Below, one piece after another: positions 17,513-26,787 of a DNA stretch of 64,000 nucleotides. A program made the translations under genes and the position numbers. Numbering within the stretch: the stretch's first letter is position 1; each line of letters starts with the position of its first letter. Under the pieces are notes generated by a model. The model did no database searches, had not been told where the DNA came from, and was given only the letters and a program-made list of their open reading frames with translations. This DNA comes from Agaricicola taiwanensis (GTDB taxonomy: Bacteria; Pseudomonadota; Alphaproteobacteria; Rhizobiales; Methylopilaceae). The stretch covers positions 620,001-684,000 of the forward strand of contig NZ_BMCP01000001.1 in assembly GCF_014635245.1 (NCBI RefSeq), given 5' to 3'.

Positions 17513-18586
17513 TCAGTTTTTGGGGGCCGCGTCGCCGGCAACCGGCGATGTATCTCTCCCAGATGAGCCGAAGAGTTCCGCCAGCCACAGGCTGGAGGGG
17601 TGCTGAGCGCAGAAGGTCAGGACGGCGATGGTGATCGGCACGCCGATGAAGGCCCCGAAGACGCCCCAGAGATAGCTCCAGAAGAACACCGAGAACAGGA
17701 CAATGGCCGGCGAGATCGACAGCGCGTTCCCGGCCACGCGCGGCTCGATATAGCTGCCGACGATGAACTGGATCAGGTTGAGGCAGGCGAAGACCGCGAT
17801 CACGGCTTGCCATGATCCGAACTGGCTGATCGCGAACACGGTCGGGAACACTGTCGCGACCAGCGGCCCGAGGAAGGGGATGTAGTTCAGTGAGAAAGCG
17901 ATGAAGCCCCATTCCGCCGCGAGCGGCAGGCCGACCAGTTTGGCGAAACCCCAGACGAGAAGGCCGGTGATGACGCTCATCAAGGTTCTGACCAGCATGT
18001 AACGGCGGATCTTGCTGGCGGTGGCGGCGCTGCCCCGGAACAGGACCGCACCGGCATCGCGGTTCCGCATGGCCTGCAGCTTGCGCCCGAAATCGTCGAC
18101 CTCCAGCAGCCCGAGGACCACATAGACCAGCACCACAAGCCAGAAGCTCATTGTGCTGTTGAGGCGGCCGGTGATGGTCTGCGCCGTGCGCAGCATCCAG
18201 TTGACGTTGAAGTTCTCCGACCAGACGCCCGCCAACGCGATGCCGTGTCCCTCCAGCCAGGTCGTGAGCTGGCCGTAGAAGAGCTGGAAACGCGCGGCGT
18301 CGCTGACGATCCAGCGGCCCACCCTGCCGAAGGCCCATACGATAAGCTAGCCGAAGGCTGCGAAGGCCACCACCATGATCACGATGCTGATGGCGAGCGC
18401 CAATAGCCGTGGCAGCGCGGTCTGGAGGCCCCGCTGCAGCGGCCAGACCAGGGTGATGATGAAGAGGGCGAAGGCGACAGGGGCAAAAACCGAGCTTGCC
18501 GCCGACAGGGCGGCGATCGCGATGATGGCCGCGATCAGGATCTGTGCACCTTGATGAAGCTTGCCGATGGTCATCCCCGAGTTCAA
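17513..18586 (-). pseudogene. AI-2E family transporter interrupted by an in-frame amber codon
   Basis: Two pieces in the same frame make one AI-2E (PerM/YdiK) family membrane protein: residues 1-79 end AFAAFG at a TAG codon (plus-strand cta at 18347-18349), and the frame continues without loss as LIVWAFGRVGRWIVSDAARF and on to a family-typical C terminus (NYIPFLGPLVATVFPTVFA, GSYIEPRVAGNALSISP). No frameshift or deletion is seen, only the stop, which could be a TGG-to-TAG change at a position where aromatic residues are common (inference). The second piece could restart at ATG 18322. Alternatives: a sequencing error or amber suppression. These transporters export AI-2 or, more often, unknown small molecules. 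Confidence 0.85.
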
Positions 18587-18659
18587 TGAATAAAAACAGT
18601 ATAGGGAAAGGAGAGGCGCCGGGTCTCTCCATTTATGCCGGATGCCTCACGCTTGCTGG

Positions 18660-18899
18660 CTAGCCGGCGGGGCTATGACGCGACGAAGGCCCGAAGCGAT
18701 TGTTCCCGTTGCTGCCCAGTGCCGCTGTCAAGCTGGACGCGATATCTCCCGTCGTCTCCGGGAGGACAATGTTGACCGGTTGTGCAGAGAGCCTGGCGAG
18801 GCTCCTTTCGCGCGCCTCGGTCGGGCTGTACCCGAATTCCCGCCGGAACGCTCGGCTGAAGGTCGAGTGATCGACAAAGCCCAATGTTCCGACTGACAA
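18660..18899 (-). pseudogene. C-terminal fragment of an AraC-family regulator
   Basis: On the minus strand the last half of an AraC/XylS helix-turn-helix is readable (GFVDHSTFSRAFRREFGYSP, starting about 18881) and runs to a stop at 18660 with a plausible tail. Upstream in this frame (beyond about 18900) the translation loses all similarity to the family, so only about 75 residues remain. The break coincides with the beginning of the possible ThiF-like fragment on the other strand. A rearrangement remnant; not expected to be functional. Confidence 0.5.
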
Positions 18900-18900
18900 C

Positions 18901-19308
18901 TTGGCACGAGCCGCCCAGCGGGAAGCGGCGCTGCGGGCTATGTCCGAAGCGGACCGTCGCCGGGAACTGGCGGGGAACGTGAATGACCTAGATGCCGCGA
19001 TGGCATTTCTGGCGTCGGACCAGGCCAAATGCGGGCAAATGGGTGAGCGGGACGTTAAGAGCTTCGTCGCCCGCATGCCGCCCGAGTTCTCGGTATCGTT
19101 CGTTTCCATGACGGCTGCCGTACTGGTCGCTTCCGACCTGTTTCGTCTGGTATCGGATCGGGCGACGATACGCTTACCCAAGACGATCTTCCAGTTCAAG
19201 AACCTGCTGATGGCAGGGACAGCCACGTCAAGGCGCGACGGCTGCCCGTACTGCGAGGGCCGGCGGATCGGTGGCGATGCAGATTTGGTTAAAGTGCACG
19301 CTAGTTAG
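18901..19308 (+). pseudogene. Possible C-terminal fragment of a ThiF/E1-like adenylyltransferase-family protein
   Basis: 135 residues from a TTG; the open frame runs from 18871 and has no ATG before residue 14. The sequence looks like a real protein (AFLASDQAKCGQMGER, FVSMTAAVLVASDLFRLVSD, then FQFKNLLMAGTATSRRDG and a Cys pair CPYC close to the end). A hydrophobic helix followed by a terminal Cys pair resembles the end of ThiF/E1-like proteins found in bacterial ubiquitin-like and other defence loci, but the nucleotide-binding N-terminal half is missing. The identification is tentative. Starts right where the AraC fragment on the opposite strand ends. Confidence 0.35.
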
Positions 19309-19476
19309 TTGGCAGTCCACTCCCGGAGCGCCGGCTCCGCTTATGCCTACCCATACGTGTCACCGCGTTCCGATCTGACGATGTCCGCTTTAGGAGGCCG
19401 CGTCAGCTCGTCAAACGACCGGAATGGGGGCGCATCCACGCGCAGAAGCGCTGGGCTCATGACGTTCCGGGTTACG

Positions 19477-20151
19477 CTATGGCCCGCCGTTTTTTTCCAC
19501 TTCCACGTCCTCGCCGCTCGGGTCACCAAAAAGTCCGCCCTTGTTTGTTGGCAGTGGGAGAAAGCTGGCCAAGCTACGTGCCTCCTCGGGATCGAACCCA
19601 GCGCGGCGCACCGCCGAGAAAATGCGCTCCTCGACCCAGTCGGCCCCTTCGCGCAGAAGCTCTAGCGAATCCCTGCCCTGGAAAAACCCGTCGTTCATGA
19701 GGATCGCCGGCTTCGCGACGTCGTCATCCTCCATGATCAGCAGCGACAGCTTGGGGCCACGAAACGTGCCGTCGGGCTTGATCCACGTCTCGTAAGCTCG
19801 CCATTCATATTGATGTATAACGCTGTCACGTTCCTTCCGGAGGAACTCCCAAAAGATTGCGTGCTTCTCCTTTTCGGTTCTGATCGCATGCCACTCTGCC
19901 CGTATTTCTTCGCGGATACGCGACGCGAGGCAGCTCTCGCCGTCGATCCGGAACAGATCGATGGAGGTCCTCAAGATCGTGCAGGTGCCAATCCACAGGA
20001 CCTTCCATTCGGACAGCAGCGACCGCGTAGATTTCTCCAGCTTCTCTTCGAGAAGACGCACCCCCGTCCGACCATCTGAGAGGGCACGGTAAGAAGCGAG
20101 GAAATATTTCACTGGGACATGGTGGTTGGGGTACTGGCTTGGGAGGGTCAT
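19477..20151 (-). CDS. Hypothetical protein with a HEPN-like R-x4-H motif
   Basis: 224 residues, not assigned to a named family. The N-terminal 120 residues read as a helical bundle and end in KERDSVIHQYEW, which contains R108-x4-H113, the active-site pattern of HEPN ribonucleases. The C-terminal part (LLIMEDDDVAKPAI, later AVRRAGFDPEEARSLASFLP) is of unknown type. HEPN proteins often act in toxin-antitoxin or abortive-infection systems; no partner gene is seen next to it. It sits in a decayed accessory patch beside tRNA-Thr. ATG at 20151 has only a weak ribosome-binding site. Function is inference from a short motif. Confidence 0.6.
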   Translation of the reverse strand: MTLPSQYPNHHVPVKYFLASYRALSDGRTGVRLLEEKLEKSTRSLLSEWKVLWIGTCTILRTSIDLFRIDGESCLASRIREEIRAEWHAIRTEKEKHAIFWEFLRKERDSVIHQYEWRAYETWIKPDGTFRGPKLSLLIMEDDDVAKPAILMNDGFFQGRDSLELLREGADWVEERIFSAVRRAGFDPEEARSLASFLPLPTNKGGLFGDPSGEDVEVEKNGGP

Positions 20152-20525
20152 CTCGGATGGTATTAGCTTTCGAGCCGGCGGCGGATAATAGCTTTCAAGG
20201 CGGAGAGCTGCGTGGCAGGCAAGGCTTCACAGAACGTCCGCTATTAGCAACACAAAAAGCTAGAGCGAACGACCGAGACGGGGGCGCAAAGCAGCCGCTC
20301 TGCGAACCGGTCTCCATTTATGCACAACCAGTCTCGATTATAGGACGAACAACTTTCTTGGAAAAACGCGGAAGAGGTGCCTGAGACGGAGCCGCATACT
20401 CCCGGGAAATATGTCCTCTACCCGGTGCCTGCGGTGTCTCAGCGCGCCTGGATTGTCAGCTAAGTCACGCCGCTGGCGCGACAAACGTGCACGTTCGGAA
20501 ATTGGCTGGCTATCGGCAGAATGAA
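20152..20525. other. Gene-free region between the HEPN-like gene and tRNA-Thr
   Basis: 374 nt. Several short open frames exist but none has protein-like composition. Because it touches the 3' end of tRNA-Thr, it is where an integration site (att) of a mobile element would be expected; no copy of the tRNA 3' end was recognised elsewhere by eye. Confidence 0.4.
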
Positions 20526-20600
20526 TGGTGCTGCTGGACAGGATTGAACTGTCGACCTCTCCATTACCAATGGAGTGCTCTACCACTGAGCTACAGCAGC
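20526..20600 (-). tRNA. tRNA-Thr (GGT)
   Basis: Read on the minus strand it begins GCTGCTGTAGCTCAGTGG, has anticodon stem CTCCA/TGGAG with loop TTGGTAA (anticodon GGT), T arm with GTTCAATCC and acceptor CAGCAGC, then A and an encoded CCA (20526-20528). 72 nt without CCA. Its 3' end faces the decayed accessory patch at 18.6-20.5 kb. Confidence 0.97.
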
Positions 20601-20716
20601 CAAGGGCCAATCGACGTCCCGCTGGCGGGCCGCTCGAAGCGCGCGGAAACTGCCACAAGGCAACGGCTCGTGCAACACCGCTTGCACAAACTTTTTTGCC
20701 GCGCCATCAAGGCCCC

Positions 20717-20881
20717 ATGAGCGATGATGAGAAACCAGGCCGCCAGCCCACCGAGGCCGAGCTCCGCAAGGCCCGTCTGGCGCAGCAGTTGCGCGACAAT
20801 CTCAAGCGCCGGAAGGCGCAGATGCGGGCGCGGCGGCATGATGCAGGAACGAAACAGCCGGCGAAAGACGAGAACGGATGA
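20717..20881 (+). CDS. Small basic conserved protein preceding murA
   Basis: 54 residues, highly charged: an acidic-neutral start (MSDDEKPGRQPTEAELRKAR) followed by a Lys/Arg-rich helix (LAQQLRDNLKRRKAQMRARR) and a polar tail. No catalytic features. Short proteins of this type are commonly found before murA in Hyphomicrobiales (recollection, not checked). It starts 116 nt after tRNA-Thr, on the other strand, and ends 81 nt before murA, so cotranscription with murA is likely. Confidence 0.7.
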   Translation: MSDDEKPGRQPTEAELRKARLAQQLRDNLKRRKAQMRARRHDAGTKQPAKDENG

Positions 20882-20962
20882 CCGGCCGCGTCCTTGTGCG
20901 GGAGACGGCGATCCGATAAGCCGCCCTATGACCCTCGGCCGACACGGCAGGAGACCGACAAT

Positions 20963-22252
<1,290 letters not shown>

Positions 22253-22345
22253 TCTTCCATCCGCAATCTTCCAGGGGCGCCCGTTGCACAGTGAAGGTTC
22301 GCGAACTACTTAGCCAAGGCGCTCTCTCGCCAAAACGGTTCGCCC

Positions 22346-22795
22346 ATGCCCGATACTCCGCTTCGCCTCATGGCCTTTGATGCCGAAGACCTCGCGGTTT
22401 TCTCCGCCCATTTCCAGGACGCGATCCTCAACGTTGCCGATTTCGCCTTCCTGCCGCGCGAGAGACGTTTCGCCTTCGCGGCGGATCGGTTCGACTGGGA
22501 GGGTGCCGCGCTTGGGGAAGGCAACCGGCGTCGTCGGGCGGCGGTGCATTTCGAAGGCGTCACCAACGTCCGCTCCAGGGGCGTCGACCTCTCCCAACGC
22601 GACGGGAAGCTCAATCTGCTGGCCATCGCCTTCATGCCGGGCGATGCGCCCGCGGGCGCCATCGAGCTCCATTTCTCCGGTGACGCCTGCGTGCAACTGG
22701 ATGTTGAATGCGTCGAGGCGGCCATGAAGGATCTCGGGCCCACCTGGGAATGCGAAGGCTGTCCGCAGCACCCGTTGAATGACGGAGAGGCGTGA
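22346..22795 (+). CDS. DUF2948 family protein
   Basis: 149 residues. Matches the alphaproteobacterial DUF2948 family: LRLMAFDAEDLAVFSAHFQD at the start, then FLPRERRFAFAADRFDWE and AIELHFSGDACVQLDVECVE further on. Family function unknown. It is conserved directly before hisD; the stop shares a base with the hisD start (TGATG), so the two are translationally coupled and the protein may relate to histidine synthesis or simply be co-expressed (inference). Confidence 0.9.
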   Translation: MPDTPLRLMAFDAEDLAVFSAHFQDAILNVADFAFLPRERRFAFAADRFDWEGAALGEGNRRRRAAVHFEGVTNVRSRGVDLSQRDGKLNLLAIAFMPGDAPAGAIELHFSGDACVQLDVECVEAAMKDLGPTWECEGCPQHPLNDGEA

Positions 22796-24087
22796 TGGTC
22801 ATGCGCCTCGACGCCCGGCAGGGCGATTTCGACGCGCGCTTTGCCGACCTCCTGGCGGCAAAGCGTGAGGCCTCCGCCGACGTCGATGCCGCTGTCGCCG
22901 ACATCATCGCGGCGGTCCGGGCGCGCGGCGACGATGCCCTGATCGAATATTCGGCGAGATTCGATCGGCTTGAGCTGACGCCCGAGACGCTGCGGGTGAC
23001 GCCGGATGAAATAACCGCGGCGACGCTCGCCTGCGAGGCGCGCACTCTGGAGGCGCTGACGCTTGCCCGCGACCGGATCCGGTCGCACCACGCGCGGCAG
23101 ATGCCGAAGGACGAGCGCTACACCGATGCCATCGGCGTCGAACTCGGCCATCGCTGGACCGCCATCGAATCCGTCGGCCTCTATGTGCCGGGCGGCACGG
23201 CGGCCTATCCGTCCTCGGTGCTCATGAACGCCGTGCCGGCAAAGGTCGCGGGCGTGCCGCGCGTGGTCATGGTGGTGCCGACGCCCGACGGCCGGTTAAA
23301 TCCGCTTGTCCTTGCCGCGGCCGGTCTTGCCGGCGTGGATGAGATCTATCGCATCGGCGGCGCTCAGGCGGTGGCGGCTCTCGCCCATGGCACGGCCACC
23401 ATCGCCCCGGTGGCGAAAATCGTCGGCCCCGGCAATGCCTATGTGGCGGCCGCCAAGCGGCGCGTGTTCGGCACTGTCGGCATCGATATGGTCGCCGGTC
23501 CTTCCGAAGTGGTTGTCCTCGCCGATGCCAGCGGCAATGCCGACTGGATCGCCGCCGATCTTCTGGCCCAGGCCGAGCATGACACCGCCGCGCAGTCGAT
23601 CCTGGTCACCGACAGCGCCGATCTCGCCTCGGAGGTGGAAATCGCCGTGGAGCGGCAGTTGAGCCTTCTGCCGCGCAAGGAGATCGCGGGCGCAAGCTGG
23701 CGCGATCACGGGGCCATCGTGCTGGTGGAGGATCTGAAGGCGGCGGTGCCGCTGATCGACCGCCTGGCACCGGAGCACCTGGAGATCATGGCCAGCGATG
23801 ATGAAGCTCTGGCCGGCATGATCCGCAACGCGGGCGCCATCTTCCTCGGCCGCCATACCCCCGAGGCCATCGGCGATTATGTCGGCGGCTCCAATCATGT
23901 GCTGCCCACGGCGCGTTCGGCGCGCTTCTCATCCGGCCTGTCCGTTCTCGACTTCGTCAAGCGCACATCGATCCTGCGTTGTGGGCCCGACCAGCTTCGC
24001 GCCATCGGTCCGGCCGCCATGGTGCTGGCCGAAACCGAAGGCCTTGCGGGCCATGGCCGTTCCGTCGCCCTCCGCATGAACCTGTGA
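22795..24087 (+). CDS. hisD: Histidinol dehydrogenase
   Basis: 430 residues. Zinc-dependent NAD enzyme that performs the last two oxidations of histidine synthesis (L-histidinol to L-histidine). Family motifs seen: SVGLYVPGGTAAYPSSVLMN, VAKIVGPGNAYVAAAKRRVFG (NAD-binding lip), GPSEVVVLAD, LLAQAEHDTAAQSILVT carrying the catalytic zinc-site Glu-His, and LAPEHLEIM. ATG at 22795 overlaps the DUF2948 stop; a GTG one codon earlier is also in frame. Other his genes are not in the window. Confidence 0.96.
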   Translation: MVMRLDARQGDFDARFADLLAAKREASADVDAAVADIIAAVRARGDDALIEYSARFDRLELTPETLRVTPDEITAATLACEARTLEALTLARDRIRSHHARQMPKDERYTDAIGVELGHRWTAIESVGLYVPGGTAAYPSSVLMNAVPAKVAGVPRVVMVVPTPDGRLNPLVLAAAGLAGVDEIYRIGGAQAVAALAHGTATIAPVAKIVGPGNAYVAAAKRRVFGTVGIDMVAGPSEVVVLADASGNADWIAADLLAQAEHDTAAQSILVTDSADLASEVEIAVERQLSLLPRKEIAGASWRDHGAIVLVEDLKAAVPLIDRLAPEHLEIMASDDEALAGMIRNAGAIFLGRHTPEAIGDYVGGSNHVLPTARSARFSSGLSVLDFVKRTSILRCGPDQLRAIGPAAMVLAETEGLAGHGRSVALRMNL

Positions 24088-24136
24088 CGCCGCGATGAAA
24101 CTTCGCTAGCTTGCCCGCGGACGATCAGGATCTCCC

Positions 24137-24640
24137 ATGGCAACCGGCCCCGCCAAAGATGAAAAATGCTGCCTTGTCGCGGTGACCCTCGACAAGGACA
24201 CCATCGGGCAGGGGCCGCCCGATGTGGAGCACGAGCGGCGCGTCGCCATCTATGATCTCCTGGAGAAGAACCGCTTCGTCCTGCGCGACTATGCCGATGA
24301 GGGACCCTACAACCTCCGCCTCCAGATCATCGACCGCAAACTAGTGCTCGCCGTCGACCGGCAGGATGGGGTGCCCTTGATCACGCATATCCTCTCGCTG
24401 ACGCCGCTCCGGCGTATCGTGCGGGACTACTTCCTCATCTGCGAAAGCTATTATGCCGCCATCCGCACGGCGATGCCGTCGCAGATCGAAGCCATCGATG
24501 TGGGCCGAAGGGGCCTGCACGATGAAGGCTCGCATCTCCTGATCGAGCGACTGAAAGGTAAGATCGAAGTCGATTTCGAAACGGCGCGCCGGCTGTTTAC
24601 GCTGATTTCCGTGCTGCTCTGGAAAGGGCAGGGCAGATGA
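24137..24640 (+). CDS. UPF0262 family protein
   Basis: 167 residues, typical size of UPF0262, a family of unknown function found in Alphaproteobacteria. Conserved-looking stretches: [53 protein letters not shown] and [19 protein letters not shown]. It overlaps the start of the next gene by 4 nt (ATGA at 24637-24640), so the two are one operon with hisD 49 nt upstream. Confidence 0.92.
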   Translation: MATGPAKDEKCCLVAVTLDKDTIGQGPPDVEHERRVAIYDLLEKNRFVLRDYADEGPYNLRLQIIDRKLVLAVDRQDGVPLITHILSLTPLRRIVRDYFLICESYYAAIRTAMPSQIEAIDVGRRGLHDEGSHLLIERLKGKIEVDFETARRLFTLISVLLWKGQGR

Positions 24641-25071
24641 CGGATGCTGGGGCAAAGCGGCCCCAGTCGGTCCTGTTCATGTGCCGCCAGAACGCCATCA
24701 GGTCTGCCATGGCGGAAGGCCTTGCCAAACATTACTTCGGGCGCTCCCTCTATGTGCAGTCCGCCGGTGTCCTGCCTGGTGAAGCCGACGGTTTCGCCGT
24801 CGCCTGCATGGAGGAGGCGGGGCTCGATATATCCCGGCACCGGCCCAAGTCTCTGGAGGATATCGAGGACCTTGGCTTTGACCTCATCATCACGCTGGCG
24901 CCGGAAGCGCACCACAAGGCACTGGAGCTCACGCGCCACTACGCGGTTGAGGTCGAGTACTGGCCGACCCTCGACCCGACCGTGGAAACCGGCCATCGGG
25001 ACCAGCGTATGGCGGCCTACAGACAGGTACGGGACATGCTAAAAAAGCGCATAATGGAACGATTTCGCTGA
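24637..25071 (+). CDS. Low-molecular-weight phosphatase family protein (ArsC-like)
   Basis: 144 residues. Has the LMW protein tyrosine phosphatase / thioredoxin-type arsenate reductase P-loop C-x5-R-S near the N terminus (C16 to R22 in [15 protein letters not shown]) and a conserved DP near the end ([10 protein letters not shown]). Either tyrosine phosphatase or arsenate reductase activity is possible; the extra resolving cysteines of ArsC are not evident (C57 in VACMEEAG is the only other candidate). Overlaps the UPF0262 gene by 4 nt, part of the conserved block that leads to infA. Confidence 0.85.
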   Translation: MTDAGAKRPQSVLFMCRQNAIRSAMAEGLAKHYFGRSLYVQSAGVLPGEADGFAVACMEEAGLDISRHRPKSLEDIEDLGFDLIITLAPEAHHKALELTRHYAVEVEYWPTLDPTVETGHRDQRMAAYRQVRDMLKKRIMERFR

Positions 25072-25119
25072 CTCAGCGTCTGCGCCGTTCACAAAGCGGT
25101 TCAATTCGGTTAGGTTCCG

Positions 25120-25141
25120 CGCGATTTTCTCCCTAATCGCG
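25120..25141 (+). promoter_or_regulatory. Short hairpin in the infA leader
   Basis: CGCGATT and AATCGCG form a perfect 7-bp stem around an 8-nt loop, ending 7 nt before the infA ATG, so it would overlap the ribosome-binding region. It could tune infA translation or be chance; no U-tract follows, so it is not a clear terminator of the upstream operon. Confidence 0.35.
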
Positions 25142-25148
25142 AGTTCAG

Positions 25149-25367
25149 ATGTCGAAAGAAGAACTGCTTGAATTTCCGGGCGTGATAACCGAGCTGCTGC
25201 CGAACGCAATGTTTCGCGTCAAGCTCGAGAACGATCATGAGATCATCGCCCATACCGCCGGCCGCATGCGCAAGAACCGCATCCGCGTTCTCGCCGGCGA
25301 CAAGGTGCTCGTCGAAATGACGCCTTACGACCTCACCAAGGGCCGTATCACCTACCGCTTCAAGTGA
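25149..25367 (+). CDS. infA: Translation initiation factor IF-1
   Basis: 72 residues, exactly the usual length. Single S1/OB-fold protein that binds the 30S A site during initiation. The family sequence is nearly complete: [20 protein letters not shown], then [19 protein letters not shown] and [16 protein letters not shown]. Preceded by a short hairpin (25120-25141) and followed by maf after 46 nt, as usual in Hyphomicrobiales. Confidence 0.98.
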   Translation: MSKEELLEFPGVITELLPNAMFRVKLENDHEIIAHTAGRMRKNRIRVLAGDKVLVEMTPYDLTKGRITYRFK

Positions 25368-25413
25368 TGCCTGCGCGGCGAGGCTGACCTCCGCGCTACC
25401 AGGATTTTCCGTC

Positions 25414-26049
25414 ATGATCGGCCGCCGCAAACTCGTTCTCGCCTCCGCCTCGCCACGCCGCCTGGCGCTGCTGGAGCAGGTGGGCGTGCGACCGGATCTT
25501 CTGCTGCCGGCCAGTCTCGATGAAACGCCGAAGCGCCTCGAGGCGCCCCGCAAGCTCGCCGTGCGTCTGGCCGATGCCAAGGCCGCGTCCGCCCGCGAGG
25601 CGGCCGACCTGCGCGAGGATTTCAAGGAAGCCTACGTGCTGGCGGCCGACACGGTGGTGGCCGTCGGCCGCCGCGTTCTGCCCAAGGCCGAAACGGTTGA
25701 GGAGGCGCTCGGCTGCCTTCGGCTTCTCTCCGGCCGCGCTCATCGGGTCTTTACCGGCGTGGCGCTGGCGGACCCCGGCGGCAAGCGGCGCACGCGCCTG
25801 GTGGAAACCCGTGTGCGCTTCAAGCGCCTGTCGGAGCAGGAGATCGAGGCCTACATCGCCTCCGGCGAGTGGCGCGGCAAAGCGGGCGGTTATGCCATTC
25901 AGGGCATCGCCGGCGGCTTTGTGGTGCGTCTGGTGGGCTCCTATTCCGGTGTCGTCGGACTGCCCCTGCGCGAGACGCTGGATCTTCTGGCGGGCAATGG
26001 CTTCCCGGTGCATCTCGGCTGGCTCAACCCGCTCGAAGGCGCGGCATGA
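25414..26049 (+). CDS. Maf-family nucleotide pyrophosphatase
   Basis: 211 residues. House-cleaning nucleoside triphosphate pyrophosphatase (dTTP/UTP or m7GTP type). Motifs: N-terminal [14 protein letters not shown], central [15 protein letters not shown] with the catalytic Asp, the Arg-rich [13 protein letters not shown], and [21 protein letters not shown] at 25414. The stop overlaps the yacG start (ATGA), a conserved arrangement. Substrate subclass cannot be set by eye. Confidence 0.93.
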   Translation: MIGRRKLVLASASPRRLALLEQVGVRPDLLLPASLDETPKRLEAPRKLAVRLADAKAASAREAADLREDFKEAYVLAADTVVAVGRRVLPKAETVEEALGCLRLLSGRAHRVFTGVALADPGGKRRTRLVETRVRFKRLSEQEIEAYIASGEWRGKAGGYAIQGIAGGFVVRLVGSYSGVVGLPLRETLDLLAGNGFPVHLGWLNPLEGAA

Positions 26050-26255
26050 GCGGAAACGAGGACCAGCGTCCCGCCCGGCCGCCGCGGCCCTGTCCCATCT
26101 GCTCGCGCATGTCGGTGGCGGCGTACCATCCCTTCTGTTCCAAGCGCTGCGCGGATGTGGACCTCAACCGATGGCTGGGGGGCGTCTATCGTATTCCCAC
26201 CAACGAAAGCCCCAATGATCCACCGCCGAAAAAAGAAGATGGCGAAGACGAATGA
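26046..26255 (+). CDS. yacG: DNA gyrase inhibitor YacG (zinc-ribbon protein)
   Basis: 69 residues. Four cysteines in the CxxC-x11-Cx3C order of YacG (C16, C19, C31, C35: CPIC and CSKRC) bind zinc; then [13 protein letters not shown] and an acidic-basic tail. YacG binds the GyrB C-terminal domain and inhibits gyrase. ATG overlaps the maf stop (ATGA). Confidence 0.95.
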   Translation: MSGNEDQRPARPPRPCPICSRMSVAAYHPFCSKRCADVDLNRWLGGVYRIPTNESPNDPPPKKEDGEDE

Positions 26256-26301
26256 TGGGTCTGGACAGCGCCTGAAAGAAGCCGCTATAACCCGCCCGCT
26301 T

Positions 26302-26320
26302 CATGAGCGACACGCTCATG
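26302..26320 (+). other. 8-bp hairpin between yacG and tRNA-Phe
   Basis: CATGAGCG, loop ACA, CGCTCATG. The stem ends one base before the mature 5' end of tRNA-Phe. It lacks a U-tract, so it may mark tRNA processing from the yacG transcript rather than termination. Confidence 0.4.
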
Positions 26321-26321
26321 C

Positions 26322-26397
26322 GCCCAGGTAGCTCAGTTGGTAGAGCATGCGACTGAAAATCGCAGTGTCGGTGGTTCGATTCCGCCCCTGGGCACCA
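26322..26397 (+). tRNA. tRNA-Phe (GAA)
   Basis: 76 nt including encoded CCA. GCCCAGGTAGCTCAGTTGG start, anticodon stem GCGAC/ATCGC-type with loop containing GAA, T arm GGTTCGATTCC, acceptor CCTGGGC, then A-CCA. It follows yacG and marks the left edge of a long accessory catabolic region. Confidence 0.97.
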
Positions 26398-26575
26398 TTT
26401 TCCCTCATCAAAATAAATTGGTTGGCTGCTGTCGGCCCGACCCGGGCGGGTGGATCGCCTGCGCGCGCTACTTCAGCGATGACTCAGTGGCTCGTAGCGC
26501 TTCGCGCGTAATCACCCGCTCCAATCCTGATTGATTCACTGCTCGTCGCCGCCGGCTAAGCGTGGATGCGGATTA

Positions 26576-26590
26576 GCTCTAGATGATTTG
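26576..26590 (+). repeat. Direct repeat copy 1 (GCTCTAGATGATTTG)
   Basis: Matches the copy at 26679-26693 in 14 of 15 positions; start-to-start distance 103 nt. Possible regulator half-sites upstream of the MmgE/PrpD operon. Confidence 0.45.
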
Positions 26591-26678
26591 TGGTAAATAC
26601 GCCTGCTCCAAGGGTCGAATTTGGATATAAAACACAATATCATAAGCAATGCTGTCCTTTTTTATTGGGCCGTTAATT

Positions 26679-26693
26679 GCTCCAGATGATTTG
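26679..26693 (+). repeat. Direct repeat copy 2 (GCTCCAGATGATTTG)
   Basis: Second copy of the 15-nt repeat. Its last three bases are the first three of the TTGACA proposed as the -35 element of the catabolic operon, a position where a bound repressor would block the promoter. Confidence 0.45.
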
Positions 26694-26718
26694 ACACTCG
26701 CACCTTATTCAGTATCGT
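26691..26718 (+). promoter_or_regulatory. Candidate sigma-70 promoter of catabolic cluster A
   Basis: TTGACA (26691-26696), 16-nt spacer, TATCGT (26713-26718), about 70 nt before the MmgE/PrpD start codon. The -35 is a perfect match, the -10 four of six. Chosen by eye. Confidence 0.4.
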
Positions 26719-26787
26719 CGAAAAATCCGGCTAAGTCGGACAGTGGAAAGCGCGCCAATTCGAGCACGCGAACAGGGGGAGCACATC

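Larger units (their letters stand above)
26398..26787. other. AT-richer gene-free junction after tRNA-Phe
   Basis: 390 nt with noticeably lower GC than the flanks, especially 26540-26740. No ORF looks real. It contains two near-identical 15-nt direct repeats (26576-26590 and 26679-26693) and a candidate promoter for the downstream catabolic operon. The composition change right after a tRNA fits an insertion boundary, but no integrase or second att site is seen. Confidence 0.5.

Noticed and set aside
19309-19665. 118-residue plus-strand frame after the ThiF-like fragment
   Set aside because: TTG start, overlaps the better-supported HEPN-like gene antisense, no recognisable features.
26337-26534. 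65-residue frame starting inside tRNA-Phe
   Set aside because: Begins within the tRNA and has no protein-like composition.
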